DNA from: CAZHAX01 sp964530325
Lineage (GTDB): Bacteria > Chloroflexota > Anaerolineae > B4-G1
Length of the DNA stretch: 58,792 nucleotides
NCBI GenBank assembly: GCA_964530325.1
Contig: CAZHAX010000018.1
Location: forward strand, 1 to 58,792
Direction of reading: 5' to 3'
Position numbers and translations under genes: made by a program. Positions 50,375-58,244 of the stretch are shown here, in pieces; position 1 is the first letter of the stretch, and each line of letters starts with the position of its first letter. Under the pieces are notes generated by a model. The model saw only the letters and a list, made by a program, of their open reading frames with translations. It was not told the origin of the DNA and ran no database searches.

Positions 50375-51544
50375 ATGTCGGCCTCGATCACAATCGGAGT
50401 GCTGCCAACTGAGGGTCGCAGGCAGGCTCTACTAACGGCCGCGCCGCCGGTCGTGTTCGGTCTGGGCATCGCCGCGGGGGCCCTGGTAATGGGCGGGCCG
50501 TGGAACACCATACCTACCTGGCGGCTCGTCCTTGGCCTGGCGCTGATGGCCGTGCCCTGGGCGGTCATCGTCGTGGGCGGAGTGATGGCGGCAGCTCGGC
50601 GACTGCCAACTTGGGGGTATACGTGGGCCGGCGCGGCGGTGATCATGCTGCTGCTGGGGGCACAGACGGCCGCCGAGGAGCTGGCCGAGCAGGGTACGTT
50701 GGCGCTCTCGCCGGTTGTCGAATCGATAGCCGGCATACTGCTGGTACTGGCCAACCTGGCCGTGCTTCTCCTGGCAGCGGTGAGGGGGAGTGAGAAGGCA
50801 GGTCTGGTCAGCCTTGCCCAGGCGGCGATCATGGGCTTATCTCTCTGCCAAGCCGCCACTTACGCCCCCTTCAACCGGCTTGATGTAGCTCTCCTCGCAG
50901 CCCCTGTAGGGCTGGCAATGGGCCTGCTGATGCATCTCTACTGCCGGGGCGCAAGGCGGGACCGCGCTGCAGCAACAGCCATCCTGTGGCTGATCAACGC
51001 CGGGCTGGTGTGGCTGCTCAACTCGGTTTGGCGGGACTGGCTCCTGGATCATGACAAGACCTCGCCCGCCGTCCCATTGCTCCTGCTGCTGACCGCGCTC
51101 TTGCTTGCCGGCCCAATACTGGGCATCCTCGTGTCGCTGGGACGGCGCCAGCGCAAGCGCATGGTTGCCCTGCTGCTGCTTGTGCCAGCCGTGTGCGGCG
51201 CGTCACTGGCCGCCTACTCCTGGGCACAGACACGGGCACTCGAAGAGCATCCCGTCTACGCAGCCCCGGAGGAGGGAGCCGCGGCACTTGTCGCCCAGCT
51301 CTACTCCGACATGGAGAGGGTGGACATCGTGTATGCGAACGAGAGCGTCTTTCCACACCTCTGGTTCGTGGAGACCCACGTGTGGGCAGCCGAGCGATCC
51401 GACGGCACCCCTCTCTCAGCGCGGGGCTACGACAACCCTGGGTGGTTCTTTCTTCGCCTGCAGAACGGCTGGGTGTTCGTGGCGGAGGACAGGCTGCCGG
51501 AGCTCGTGGCTCTTGGCTGCTGGCTGTTCGGTCTCTCCGGCTAG
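50375..51544 (+). CDS. Hypothetical polytopic membrane protein with soluble C-terminal domain
   Basis: 389 residues with about nine membrane helices (to roughly residue 290) and a C-terminal extracytoplasmic or cytoplasmic domain of about 95 residues (HPVYAAPEEGAAALVAQLYS ... WFFLRLQNGWVFVAED). I recognise no family. The start is the second ATG of an ATGATG pair, six bases after AGGAGG; the same double-ATG arrangement occurs at the third FtsX permease. Driven by a perfect consensus promoter and ended by a clear rho-independent terminator, so it is a single-gene unit. Confidence 0.75.
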   Translation: MSASITIGVLPTEGRRQALLTAAPPVVFGLGIAAGALVMGGPWNTIPTWRLVLGLALMAVPWAVIVVGGVMAAARRLPTWGYTWAGAAVIMLLLGAQTAAEELAEQGTLALSPVVESIAGILLVLANLAVLLLAAVRGSEKAGLVSLAQAAIMGLSLCQAATYAPFNRLDVALLAAPVGLAMGLLMHLYCRGARRDRAAATAILWLINAGLVWLLNSVWRDWLLDHDKTSPAVPLLLLLTALLLAGPILGILVSLGRRQRKRMVALLLLVPAVCGASLAAYSWAQTRALEEHPVYAAPEEGAAALVAQLYSDMERVDIVYANESVFPHLWFVETHVWAAERSDGTPLSARGYDNPGWFFLRLQNGWVFVAEDRLPELVALGCWLFGLSG

Positions 51545-51582
51545 CCCTGCGCCAGGCCACGCCTTTCGCTACTGCAAGATCA

Positions 51583-51625
51583 AGCCGCTCCGCCGTAGCT
51601 GGCGGAGCGGCTCTTCTGTTGTTCT
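51583..51625 (+). terminator. Rho-independent terminator
   Basis: 12-base perfect stem (AGCCGCTCCGCC, loop GTAGCT, complement) followed by CTTCTGTTGTTCT on the plus strand, 38 bases after the membrane protein stop. It also separates this gene from the convergent heliorhodopsin gene. Confidence 0.85.
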
Positions 51626-51668
51626 GGTGACAGAGCGGCAGGGCCGCACCGCTTTCCGCTCGCTCCTG

Positions 51669-52475
51669 CTACACGGGCGCCAGCGTGCCGGCGAAGATCT
51701 GCCAGGCCAGAGCGGTCTTGGCTGTCAGGCTGAGAATGATGTACACCTTCTCGCCAAACAGGTAGTCGCGCCAGGGCCCCACCTTCTTGTACTGCAGGAG
51801 CATGTTGACGGCGAAGATGTTGAAGAAGACGAAGAGGGTGGGGATGATGAAGTAGACGAAGACGGGAGGCTCAGCGTCCGGCGAGGACAGCGACCCCAGG
51901 AAGTACATCGCTATGACCACCCAGGGAATGATCCCGGCGATACAGCCGAAGATGAACGCCGTCCAGTTCGTACGGGCGGTGGTCTGGTTGTGGAGCTCCA
52001 TCATTATCCCGAACAGGTTCATCGTGGCGTTCAGCCCGAAGATCAGGATCAGGGCCCCCAGATCGTACAGGCCGACGAGCATGCCGATCAGCACGATCAT
52101 CAGCGAGGAGCTGAGGGCATACTCGTAGAAGCGGGCCGGGTTCATACCCTTCCTGAGATTGGCCACGTACCAGCGGAAGCCGAACGTCGAGAGCGCGAAG
52201 TGGGCTGCTGCGGAGATGAGTAGGAAGACAGCCACCGCCGGCCCAAACCGGAGCTCGTAAGCGAGTTTCGGGTCTGGAGTAAGCGAGAACGTCGAGAGAT
52301 CGAAGCGCAGGTAGTTGGTGTAGATGGGGTAGGTCGTGTCGTTGCTCAACAGGATCATCAGGACGCCCTGCACCAGGTGCAAGAAGCCCATTGCGGCGTT
52401 GAAGCGCCTCAGCCCCTTGAACTTGCGGTCTGAGAGAATATCGGCAGCATCCGAGACAGCGAAGTCCATGCTCAT
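51669..52475 (-). CDS. Heliorhodopsin
   Basis: 268-residue seven-helix protein of the heliorhodopsin family, retinal-binding photoreceptors with inverted topology (N-terminus inside). The retinal Lys253 is in LSLTAKTALAWQIFAG. The counterion Glu118 is in RFYEYALSSS. His33 (FLHLVQG) and His92 (AAHFAL) match the conserved histidines of helix 1 and 3 of heliorhodopsin 48C12 with constant offsets of 10-12. Other family segments are NWTAFIFGCIAGIIPW and FNIFAVNMLLQY. Family function is debated (light-regulated enzyme partner or transport). AGGAGA precedes the ATG. It is the last of a run of minus-strand membrane genes. Confidence 0.95.
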   Translation of the reverse strand: MSMDFAVSDAADILSDRKFKGLRRFNAAMGFLHLVQGVLMILLSNDTTYPIYTNYLRFDLSTFSLTPDPKLAYELRFGPAVAVFLLISAAAHFALSTFGFRWYVANLRKGMNPARFYEYALSSSLMIVLIGMLVGLYDLGALILIFGLNATMNLFGIMMELHNQTTARTNWTAFIFGCIAGIIPWVVIAMYFLGSLSSPDAEPPVFVYFIIPTLFVFFNIFAVNMLLQYKKVGPWRDYLFGEKVYIILSLTAKTALAWQIFAGTLAPV

Positions 52476-52535
52476 TTCATTCTCCTTTCATTCACCTACT
52501 GTTCTTGTCCCTGCGATCCACCAGTCTCCGGTCGC

Positions 52536-53177
52536 TCACCGAGAACCCGCCTCTCCGAAGATCACCTGCGACGCATCGTAGGCGAATCGGAGCGAGAACA
52601 GGATCAACACGCATCCGGCGACGAGCGAGAGAACGCGGAACGTCCTCTCGCTGAGCAGTCTCCGCCCCCAGTTGGTCAGCAGCGCCACCGTCGAATGCCA
52701 GGATAGGATACCGGCAATGATCGCCGCCCCGCGGAGCAGTACCAGGGGCCCGGCCGCCTCGCCCGCCTCGCCACCCACCATCGACCCGAAGACAGCCGCC
52801 CACCAGAGGACTGCGATCGGATTGGCGATGTTCACCAGGTACCCGGCCAGTAGAGGGCTCCTCGCTTGCCCGGACGGGGCCGCCTCGCGCAGCACCTGAG
52901 GGCCGGCTCCTCTGATGCTCTGATAGGCCAGGTAGAGCAAGACCGCGGCCCCGATCGACAGCAGGACGGCCCTCACCCAGCCTATCTGTACCACTCCGGA
53001 AAGGCCGAAGTAGACAACCAACACGTAGGTAGCGTCGGCCATTGCCACGCCCGCGGCGGTGAGGAAGGCTCGCGAAACGCCTCGCCGCAGGCCAGCCTCG
53101 GCGATGGCCACGGTAGCGGGTCCGGGGGGAATTGCCACAGAGAGACCCAGCAGGATGTGACGGATTACCTCAGCCAT
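52536..53177 (-). CDS. LysE/RhtB-family amino-acid exporter
   Basis: 213-residue membrane protein with about six helices. N-terminal SVAIPPGPATVAIAEAGLRRG corresponds to the PGP motif region of the LysE/RhtB family, and YLVNIANPIAVLWW is the second conserved segment. Such proteins export amino acids or related small molecules. It lies 60 bases upstream of the heliorhodopsin gene and 39 bases after the ICMT-like gene, so all three may share a transcript. Confidence 0.88.
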   Translation of the reverse strand: MAEVIRHILLGLSVAIPPGPATVAIAEAGLRRGVSRAFLTAAGVAMADATYVLVVYFGLSGVVQIGWVRAVLLSIGAAVLLYLAYQSIRGAGPQVLREAAPSGQARSPLLAGYLVNIANPIAVLWWAAVFGSMVGGEAGEAAGPLVLLRGAAIIAGILSWHSTVALLTNWGRRLLSERTFRVLSLVAGCVLILFSLRFAYDASQVIFGEAGSR

Positions 53178-53216
53178 CTTCTTCCAGTGGAGCAGAGCCG
53201 GTGCCCATGGCAGAGG

Positions 53217-53945
53217 CTACCAGACGCCGGGCAGAAGCCGGAAGCGGGTGCGCCCGGCGTATTCCGAGTATCCCTCCAGCTCGGCCTGCAGAGTCCTGTC
53301 CTCCAGAAAGGTACGCAGGACATACATCGCCGCCGAGCCCACCGCGGGTATCAGCGCCCAGACCGAGCCCAGCAGCACAGGAGTGGCCAGTTCGGCGATG
53401 ATCGCCCCCAGGTAGCCCGGGTGCCGAACGAAGCGGTAGGGGCCGCGCGTGGCGACGGTGTGCCCTCGCTCGCGCTGGATACGAACGCCCTCGGCGAAGA
53501 ACGCATTCGCCACCATGGCCCACATGAAGAGCACGAAGCCGAGCACCATCCCGAGCAGACCTCCTAGGTGCCAGGCCAGCGACAGGGGTCTGGTCCAGCC
53601 AAGTCGATAGTCCAGGCCGGCCACGATCCAACCCGCCATGGGGAATAACCCTGCGGCAAACATGGAAACGGCCCGGTCCCAGCTCTTGACCCCCTCGTCA
53701 AAGATACCCTTGCCGCGCTCTACCAGCAAGTCCGGATTGATCGGTATCAGCAGCAAGGGATGGGTGGCGAGGACCGCGCCCAGGACGGCCACCAAGACCC
53801 AGCCCCAGACCCAATCGAGCGCGCCGGCGGTGAGGGAAATGATCATCGCGTAGCCGGCCAGGCCGAAGACGGCCTGAACGATCCACTTCACTATCGCCCG
53901 GCGGTCCTCCGGCTCCAGGCCGGCGGCCGATTGTGTCTCGCTCAT
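53217..53945 (-). CDS. Isoprenylcysteine carboxyl methyltransferase-family protein
   Basis: 242-residue membrane methyltransferase of the ICMT/PEMT family. Five or six helices; the SAM-binding region RGPYRFVRHPGYLGAII and the C-terminal EDRTLQAELEGYSEYAGRTR are hallmarks. Bacterial members methylate unknown small or lipid substrates rather than CaaX proteins. ATG with GGAGGG upstream. It lies 24 bases after the MBL hydrolase gene. Confidence 0.9.
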   Translation of the reverse strand: MSETQSAAGLEPEDRRAIVKWIVQAVFGLAGYAMIISLTAGALDWVWGWVLVAVLGAVLATHPLLLIPINPDLLVERGKGIFDEGVKSWDRAVSMFAAGLFPMAGWIVAGLDYRLGWTRPLSLAWHLGGLLGMVLGFVLFMWAMVANAFFAEGVRIQRERGHTVATRGPYRFVRHPGYLGAIIAELATPVLLGSVWALIPAVGSAAMYVLRTFLEDRTLQAELEGYSEYAGRTRFRLLPGVW

Positions 53946-53969
53946 CTTGCCCTCCGTAGATGCGCGCTC

Positions 53970-54827
53970 TCAGCCCTGCTCGGCGAACTTGTCGAACTCG
54001 TACGGGTCGTGCGAGCAGGTGAGCACCACCTCATCGCCGTGGGTGCGCAACAGCTCCCGCAGCCGCGGTGAGTGGGCGCCGATCCGGCGGAACGACTTGT
54101 TCAGATTGAACAGCGGCCTGATGAGACGCTGATAGGGTGCACGGCGCGGATTCTCCACATCGACTTCGCCGTGGAAAGTGTAGGCATCACCACAGTGGAG
54201 CAGCCAGCCAACGTCAGTGCGCAGCGCCAGGGCGCAGTGGCCGCGAGTATGGCCTGGCAGCGGCACCAGGCGAAACTCGGTCGATCCCAGCTCTACGGGC
54301 GCTGTGCAGTCGAAGCCAAACCACTTGTCCCCGTCCGTGTCGTGGATCGCCCACCGGGGCCCGTGCGCCCAGTGCTCCTTGCGGTAGGGCAGCCTCTCCG
54401 TCATATCCTGCGGGTTGGTCACCGCCTCATACTCATCCCGGTATACGTGGACCTGCGCCCAGGGGAAATCTGGCAGCCCTCCCGCGTGGTCATAATGGAA
54501 GTGAGTGAGCGCGATGTGGCGAACGTCCTCTGCACGGTGGCCAAGGCCTTCAACCTGCCTGACGGCGGTCTCCTCCAGCTTCCTGTGGGCACCGCCCAGA
54601 GTGAGCATGAGCCTCATGAAGGGAGTGGGGGCAATGACGTCTGCGGTGCCGAAGCCGGTATCGATCAGGAGCAGCCCGTCTTCCGTCTCGGCCAGCACAC
54701 AGTGAGTCACTGCGCGAGCACGCTTGAAGAGCCCTCCGTTCCCAAAGAGCGCTACACCCAGTGGCGCGTCGAGGCTGCCGCAGTTCAGGTGATAGATGCT
54801 GATTCTTGTCCTCCACCCTGCCGGCAC
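53970..54827 (-). CDS. MBL-fold hydrolase (N-acyl-homoserine-lactonase-like)
   Basis: 285-residue metallo-beta-lactamase-fold enzyme. The two-zinc motif is THFHYDHAGG, with further ligands in LPGHTRGHCAL (His), HCGDAYTF (Asp) and CSHDPYEF (His). The domain opens LLLIDTGFG. The sequence resembles AttM/AiiA-like lactonases, but similar folds cleave many esters, so quorum-quenching is only a possibility. Start GTG at 54,827; an alternative is not obvious, because GGAGG lies inside the proposed coding start (about 54,812), so the true N-terminus is uncertain. Confidence 0.85.
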   Translation of the reverse strand: MPAGWRTRISIYHLNCGSLDAPLGVALFGNGGLFKRARAVTHCVLAETEDGLLLIDTGFGTADVIAPTPFMRLMLTLGGAHRKLEETAVRQVEGLGHRAEDVRHIALTHFHYDHAGGLPDFPWAQVHVYRDEYEAVTNPQDMTERLPYRKEHWAHGPRWAIHDTDGDKWFGFDCTAPVELGSTEFRLVPLPGHTRGHCALALRTDVGWLLHCGDAYTFHGEVDVENPRRAPYQRLIRPLFNLNKSFRRIGAHSPRLRELLRTHGDEVVLTCSHDPYEFDKFAEQG

Positions 54828-54930
54828 TGCCCACCCAGACCAACTAGCATCCGCTCGGCGGCAGCCGGGCGGGTGTGGCGGTGGATTGTCAGGCCGGCGA
54901 TCGCTACTCGGCCGCTTTCACGCCGACCCG

Positions 54931-55701
54931 CTAGGCTCTGCGTGGTCCGGCGCGTGCCTTGTGCACCAGGCTGACTGCAGCGAGCAGACCGGCGAAGCCC
55001 GCGGCAACCCAGGCCGCGGTGGCTACGCGCTCCACATCGGAGTGCTTCACTGCAATGCCAGCCAAGGCCCAAACCAAGACCAAGAGGTAGGCCACGTCGC
55101 GTCTGGTAAGGGCCGTCAGCAGCGCGATACCGGACGCAGCTGCCAGCACTATCATGGTCCACGCCGCCGCACTTATGCCCCAGCCGCCCCAGCCGACGTA
55201 GTCGAGCAGGGAGGTCACATTCGCAATCGTGGCCACAGTGATCCATCCCAGGTAGATGCTGAAAGGCACGTGGACCAGCCACTTCTCGGCCGGAGAGACC
55301 TGCTCTCGGCCGATGCCCAGACGGAGGTAGATGGCAATGAGCAACGCCAGCAGAGCGAGCATCGCCACTAGCGTCCAGCCGAACCGCTCGTAGTGCCACA
55401 GGAACAGCCAGGCCGCGTTGGCCACACAGCTCGCCGCGAACAGGTAGCCGATCCGGGCCAGGCGCGGATTGTCCCGCTGGGCAGGCAGCGCCTGGTAGAC
55501 GACGAAAGCAGCCAGCGCCAGGTAGATCAGGCCCCAGATGGCGAAGACGTAGCCGGCGGGGACGAAGTAGACCTCAAAGCGGTCCGAGATCTCGCCCGTC
55601 GTGAGGTTGTTCAGCGGCAGTGCGTTGGCCAGGGCGTTAACGGCTATGGCGGCGACGAGCGCGGCCACGTTGACCCAGCGGACCAGACGATCTCCAGTCA
55701 T
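54931..55701 (-). CDS. TspO/MBR-related tryptophan-rich membrane protein
   Basis: 256-residue membrane protein related to TspO (tryptophan-rich sensory protein) but with extra helices. VNALANALPLNNLTTGEISD, FVPAGYVFAIWGLIYLALA and LVHVPFSIYLGWITVATIAN are the family pattern. TspO proteins bind porphyrins and act in stress or light/oxygen responses. ATG 55,701 has GGAGGTG upstream. It is 100 bases upstream of the MBL gene on the same strand, in the heliorhodopsin neighbourhood. Confidence 0.85.
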   Translation of the reverse strand: MTGDRLVRWVNVAALVAAIAVNALANALPLNNLTTGEISDRFEVYFVPAGYVFAIWGLIYLALAAFVVYQALPAQRDNPRLARIGYLFAASCVANAAWLFLWHYERFGWTLVAMLALLALLIAIYLRLGIGREQVSPAEKWLVHVPFSIYLGWITVATIANVTSLLDYVGWGGWGISAAAWTMIVLAAASGIALLTALTRRDVAYLLVLVWALAGIAVKHSDVERVATAAWVAAGFAGLLAAVSLVHKARAGPRRA

Positions 55702-55801
55702 AGCACACCTCCAGTATGGTAGGCCAGACCGCCGGCAGGACACCACTTGACCCCGGCCTGGCGCCGAGGTCCGGGTACCGACAATCGCTGCTCGCCGCCC
55801 A

Positions 55802-56470
55802 CTACCGAGCTCGGCGCCGCAGAAGCTGCCCGCCCACTTTCTCCCCCCAGGCGACGCCACCGCCCAGCGCGAAGCCGTAGACGAAGAAGGAGAACACCAT
55901 CAAGGGCCAGACGAAAAGCGAGCCCGGGTTGCGACTCTGTGTCACCAGGATAGAGAGCAACAGCACCAGCAGTGATACAGCCAGCCCGCCTGCGAAGCCG
56001 CCGATGATGGCCCGCCACTGGCCGGCGAGCGAGGCGCAGAACAGGGCCACGAGCAGGCTGGCCAGGAAACCGCCGGCCAGCTCACCGCCGGTGAAGCCAT
56101 ATATGATGCTGTAGTGGCGATCGATGACCGGGCCCAGGCCGGCCAGTTCGACGACGGCGTCGCTCGGCTGGAGCATCCACAGGATCTGCTTCGCCACCAG
56201 CTCGTCGACGAAGCCTATGGCCAGGCCGACTACTATGGCCAGGAGCACCAGGCGGGGCCTGCGCAGGGCCAGCGCCGTACCCACGCACATGCCGACGCTG
56301 GGCAGGGTGGCGAAGACGACGTCCGCCAGCCTGATATCCGAGAGATCAGACCCCACTTCGTAGAGGCGCAGCGTATCGAGGGCCAGGCCCACCAGCAGGG
56401 CCACCTGGCAGGCGATACCGCAATACAGAGCGCGCCGCGCGATCATGCGCCAGTCCCTGGCTGAGATCAT
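55802..56470 (-). CDS. Hypothetical membrane protein
   Basis: 222 residues with about six membrane helices. Notable polar residues inside the membrane are in FVDELVAKQILW and HYSIIYGFTGGELAGGF. No family recognised. ATG 56,470 has GGGAGGTG upstream, and a promoter is at 56,585-56,558. It likely heads the minus-strand run that continues to TspO, MBL hydrolase, ICMT, LysE and heliorhodopsin, although gaps of about 100 bases leave room for other promoters. Confidence 0.65.
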   Translation of the reverse strand: MISARDWRMIARRALYCGIACQVALLVGLALDTLRLYEVGSDLSDIRLADVVFATLPSVGMCVGTALALRRPRLVLLAIVVGLAIGFVDELVAKQILWMLQPSDAVVELAGLGPVIDRHYSIIYGFTGGELAGGFLASLLVALFCASLAGQWRAIIGGFAGGLAVSLLVLLLSILVTQSRNPGSLFVWPLMVFSFFVYGFALGGGVAWGEKVGGQLLRRRAR

Positions 56471-56557
56471 CGAGGCACCTCCCGTCCACCACTCACAGCG
56501 CTTCACGTCGCCTGGCGACAGACGCATGCGTGCGTCGTGCAGGCTGCCCACACCACT

Positions 56558-56585
56558 ATGATAGTGCAGTTGCGCAGAGGGGCAA
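56558..56585 (-). promoter_or_regulatory. Promoter of the 56.4 kb membrane protein gene
   Basis: TTGCCC (56,585-56,580), 16-base spacer, TATCAT (56,563-56,558) on the minus strand, about 88 bases before the ATG. Confidence 0.6.
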
Positions 56586-56708
56586 GTTCGGTCCGCTCGG
56601 CATGCCGAGGCGGGCAGAGGAAGTCGCGCAAGTTACGGGGAGAGGTCCAGCTCTACATGCCCTGCGGGGCGCGCTCTAGCAGCTGTGAGGTCCCCTCCAG
56701 ACAAACGA

Positions 56709-56749
56709 GGGCCACATCCCGAGCGGGGCCGCCCTCCGGGATGCGGCCC
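56709..56749 (-). terminator. Terminator hairpin, copy 1 of a duplicated element
   Basis: 12-position stem GGGCCGCATCCC / GGGATGTGGCCC (minus strand, one G-U pair that would be an A-C mismatch on the plus strand) about 20 bases after the stop of the 56-residue gene, followed by TCGTTTGT. A near-identical hairpin with the same flank follows the second small gene. Confidence 0.75.
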
Positions 56750-56765
56750 GCAACCGTGATTCGGG

Positions 56766-56936
56766 CTAGATGCCCTTGAACAATGTGCCGATAGCGAGCA
56801 GCAAGAAGGCGATGAACTCCACCCAGAAACCGTTATCTGTGACTAAGGGGATGTCGAAGATCAAGCCTGCTATGCCGAGCGCAGCGATGATTACTGCAAT
56901 GATCCAGGTCCACATCTTCGGTGCACTGAGCTTCAT
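56766..56936 (-). CDS. Tiny two-helix membrane protein, copy A
   Basis: 56 residues: MKLSAPKMWTWIIAVIIAALG start, two membrane helices separated by a DIPLVTDNG turn, ending IGTLFKGI. ATG preceded by AAGGAGGG. It is a paralogue of the 59-residue protein at 57.3 kb (shared SAPK start, helix spacing, ATLLK/GTLFK end). Function unknown. About 290 bases upstream contain only the second copy's terminator and no gene. Confidence 0.75.
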   Translation of the reverse strand: MKLSAPKMWTWIIAVIIAALGIAGLIFDIPLVTDNGFWVEFIAFLLLAIGTLFKGI

Positions 56937-57177
56937 GTCCTGCCCTCCTTGGTTTGCCTCCTCACCGACTCCAGCCGGCCGCATCTGCTGGCCCCGCGCC
57001 AGTGCCTGCCACAGAGAGCCCCCTGAGACTCACGACCTCCCGTACAGTGGCCGGCGAGGCGGGCGCACATCGGCCGCCAGGCCACAGTTCCCTCCACACA
57101 TAATAACCCCTACCGGCGCTGTTCGTTGCGTGGCTAGAGCACCCGACGGGAGGAATAGAGGCGAAGCGCACAGACGA

Positions 57178-57218
57178 GGGCCACATCCCGGGCGGGGCCG
57201 CCCTCAGGGATGTGGCCC
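57178..57218 (-). terminator. Terminator hairpin, copy 2 of a duplicated element
   Basis: Perfect 12-base stem (GGGCCACATCCC and complement) with the loop region GGCGGCCCCGCC, 8 bases after the stop of the 59-residue gene, then TCGTCTGT. Nearly identical to 56,709-56,749. Confidence 0.78.
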
Positions 57219-57225
57219 ACAGACG

Positions 57226-57405
57226 CTACTCGCCCCGCTCCCGGGGCTTCAGGAGCGTGGCAAACGCCAGAACCACGTAAGCAACGACCAGCAAGAACGG
57301 TCCAAGAACGTCCAGGATGCCCTCCACGACCACGCCCATGACGCCGAAGATGAAGATGAACACGGAGATCCACCAGACAAGCCGCTTGGGAGCACTGAAT
57401 TCCAT
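57226..57405 (-). CDS. Tiny two-helix membrane protein, copy B
   Basis: 59 residues, found by reading the sequence directly: MEFSAPKRLVWWISVFIFIF start, a helix-turn-helix membrane layout with GILDVLGPF at the turn, then FATLLKPRERGE. GGAGGAGGG lies 6 bases before the ATG. Paralogous to copy A, with the same gene-hairpin arrangement downstream, so gene plus terminator was duplicated in tandem. Function unknown. Confidence 0.75.
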   Translation of the reverse strand: MEFSAPKRLVWWISVFIFIFGVMGVVVEGILDVLGPFLLVVAYVVLAFATLLKPRERGE

Positions 57406-57651
57406 TGCTGGCCCTCCTCCTTATGGGATGCCCCAACCAATACAGGCGCTCAGCTCTCCGGGCCCCGCGGCGCACAGCCGGCAGCAGAGAGCGTGCTCAA
57501 CGTCGTGCTCGACTGGCCCCCGCTCCGGCAGCGGGCGGGCCGCATGGGGCCGTCGGAGCAGCGATTCCTCTACTAGATGAGAACCCTCAATGGCCCCGTT
57601 CGTTTCGCCCAATTCGTGCCGGGCTCGCGTGGTCAGCAGGCATGCGCAATC

Positions 57652-58164
57652 CTATCGCAGGCCGCCGCCGGGCTGCGAGGGCACCTGGCGCATCTCCTTT
57701 ATGTACAGGAGCCCTTCCTCCTCCTCGCCCACCTTGTGGAAGCCGCACTTCTTCTCGTAGAAATAGTGGTTCTTCGTCGCCCAGGGAGGAGTGTACAGCT
57801 TCCAGCTCCTGGCGTCTGGATAGGTCTCCTCGACGAAGCGCCAGATACGCGTGCCGATGCCGCGGTCCTGGTGGGCGGGATCGACGAAGATCGTGCCCAG
57901 TATGTTCTCACCGCGGGGGAGTATCCAGACGATAGTCGCGCCCACGATCTTACCGTCGACGATGGCTTTGTAGCCCACGCTCTGCTCGTAAGCGAAGAGC
58001 CACTCGCGGAAGAAGCCCCCATCGTCGTAGCCAGGAGGGCCGCCCCTCTCCTGCTGCAGATGATTCTGCGCGTCGTCGTCGAAGGCGCTGGCCATCACGG
58101 TCGTGAGTTCGGGGATGTCCGCCTCAATGATCTCCTCGAACGAGAGCTCAGGCTCCGGTTCCAT
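57652..58164 (-). CDS. GNAT-family N-acetyltransferase
   Basis: 170-residue acetyltransferase with an intact GNAT core: GATIVWILPRGENILGTIFVDPAHQ leads into the acetyl-CoA loop DRGIGTRIW (R-x-x-G-x-G/A type), and the C-terminal NHYFYEKKCGFHKV segment has the catalytic-type Tyr. Substrate unknown. GGAGGAGG lies 7 bases before the ATG. Confidence 0.88.
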   Translation of the reverse strand: MEPEPELSFEEIIEADIPELTTVMASAFDDDAQNHLQQERGGPPGYDDGGFFREWLFAYEQSVGYKAIVDGKIVGATIVWILPRGENILGTIFVDPAHQDRGIGTRIWRFVEETYPDARSWKLYTPPWATKNHYFYEKKCGFHKVGEEEEGLLYIKEMRQVPSQPGGGLR

Positions 58165-58244
58165 CGGTTCCTCCTCCCGGTGGTCGCTCCCCGCCGGCAG
58201 TGGTTCGTATGCAGACGACCGGGGAAGACGCCTGCCGGGCCCCG

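Noticed and set aside
54931..55860. Longer TspO-like protein from the start at 55,860
   Set aside because: The 53 extra residues overlap the upstream gene and are unconserved; ATG 55,701 has a strong SD.
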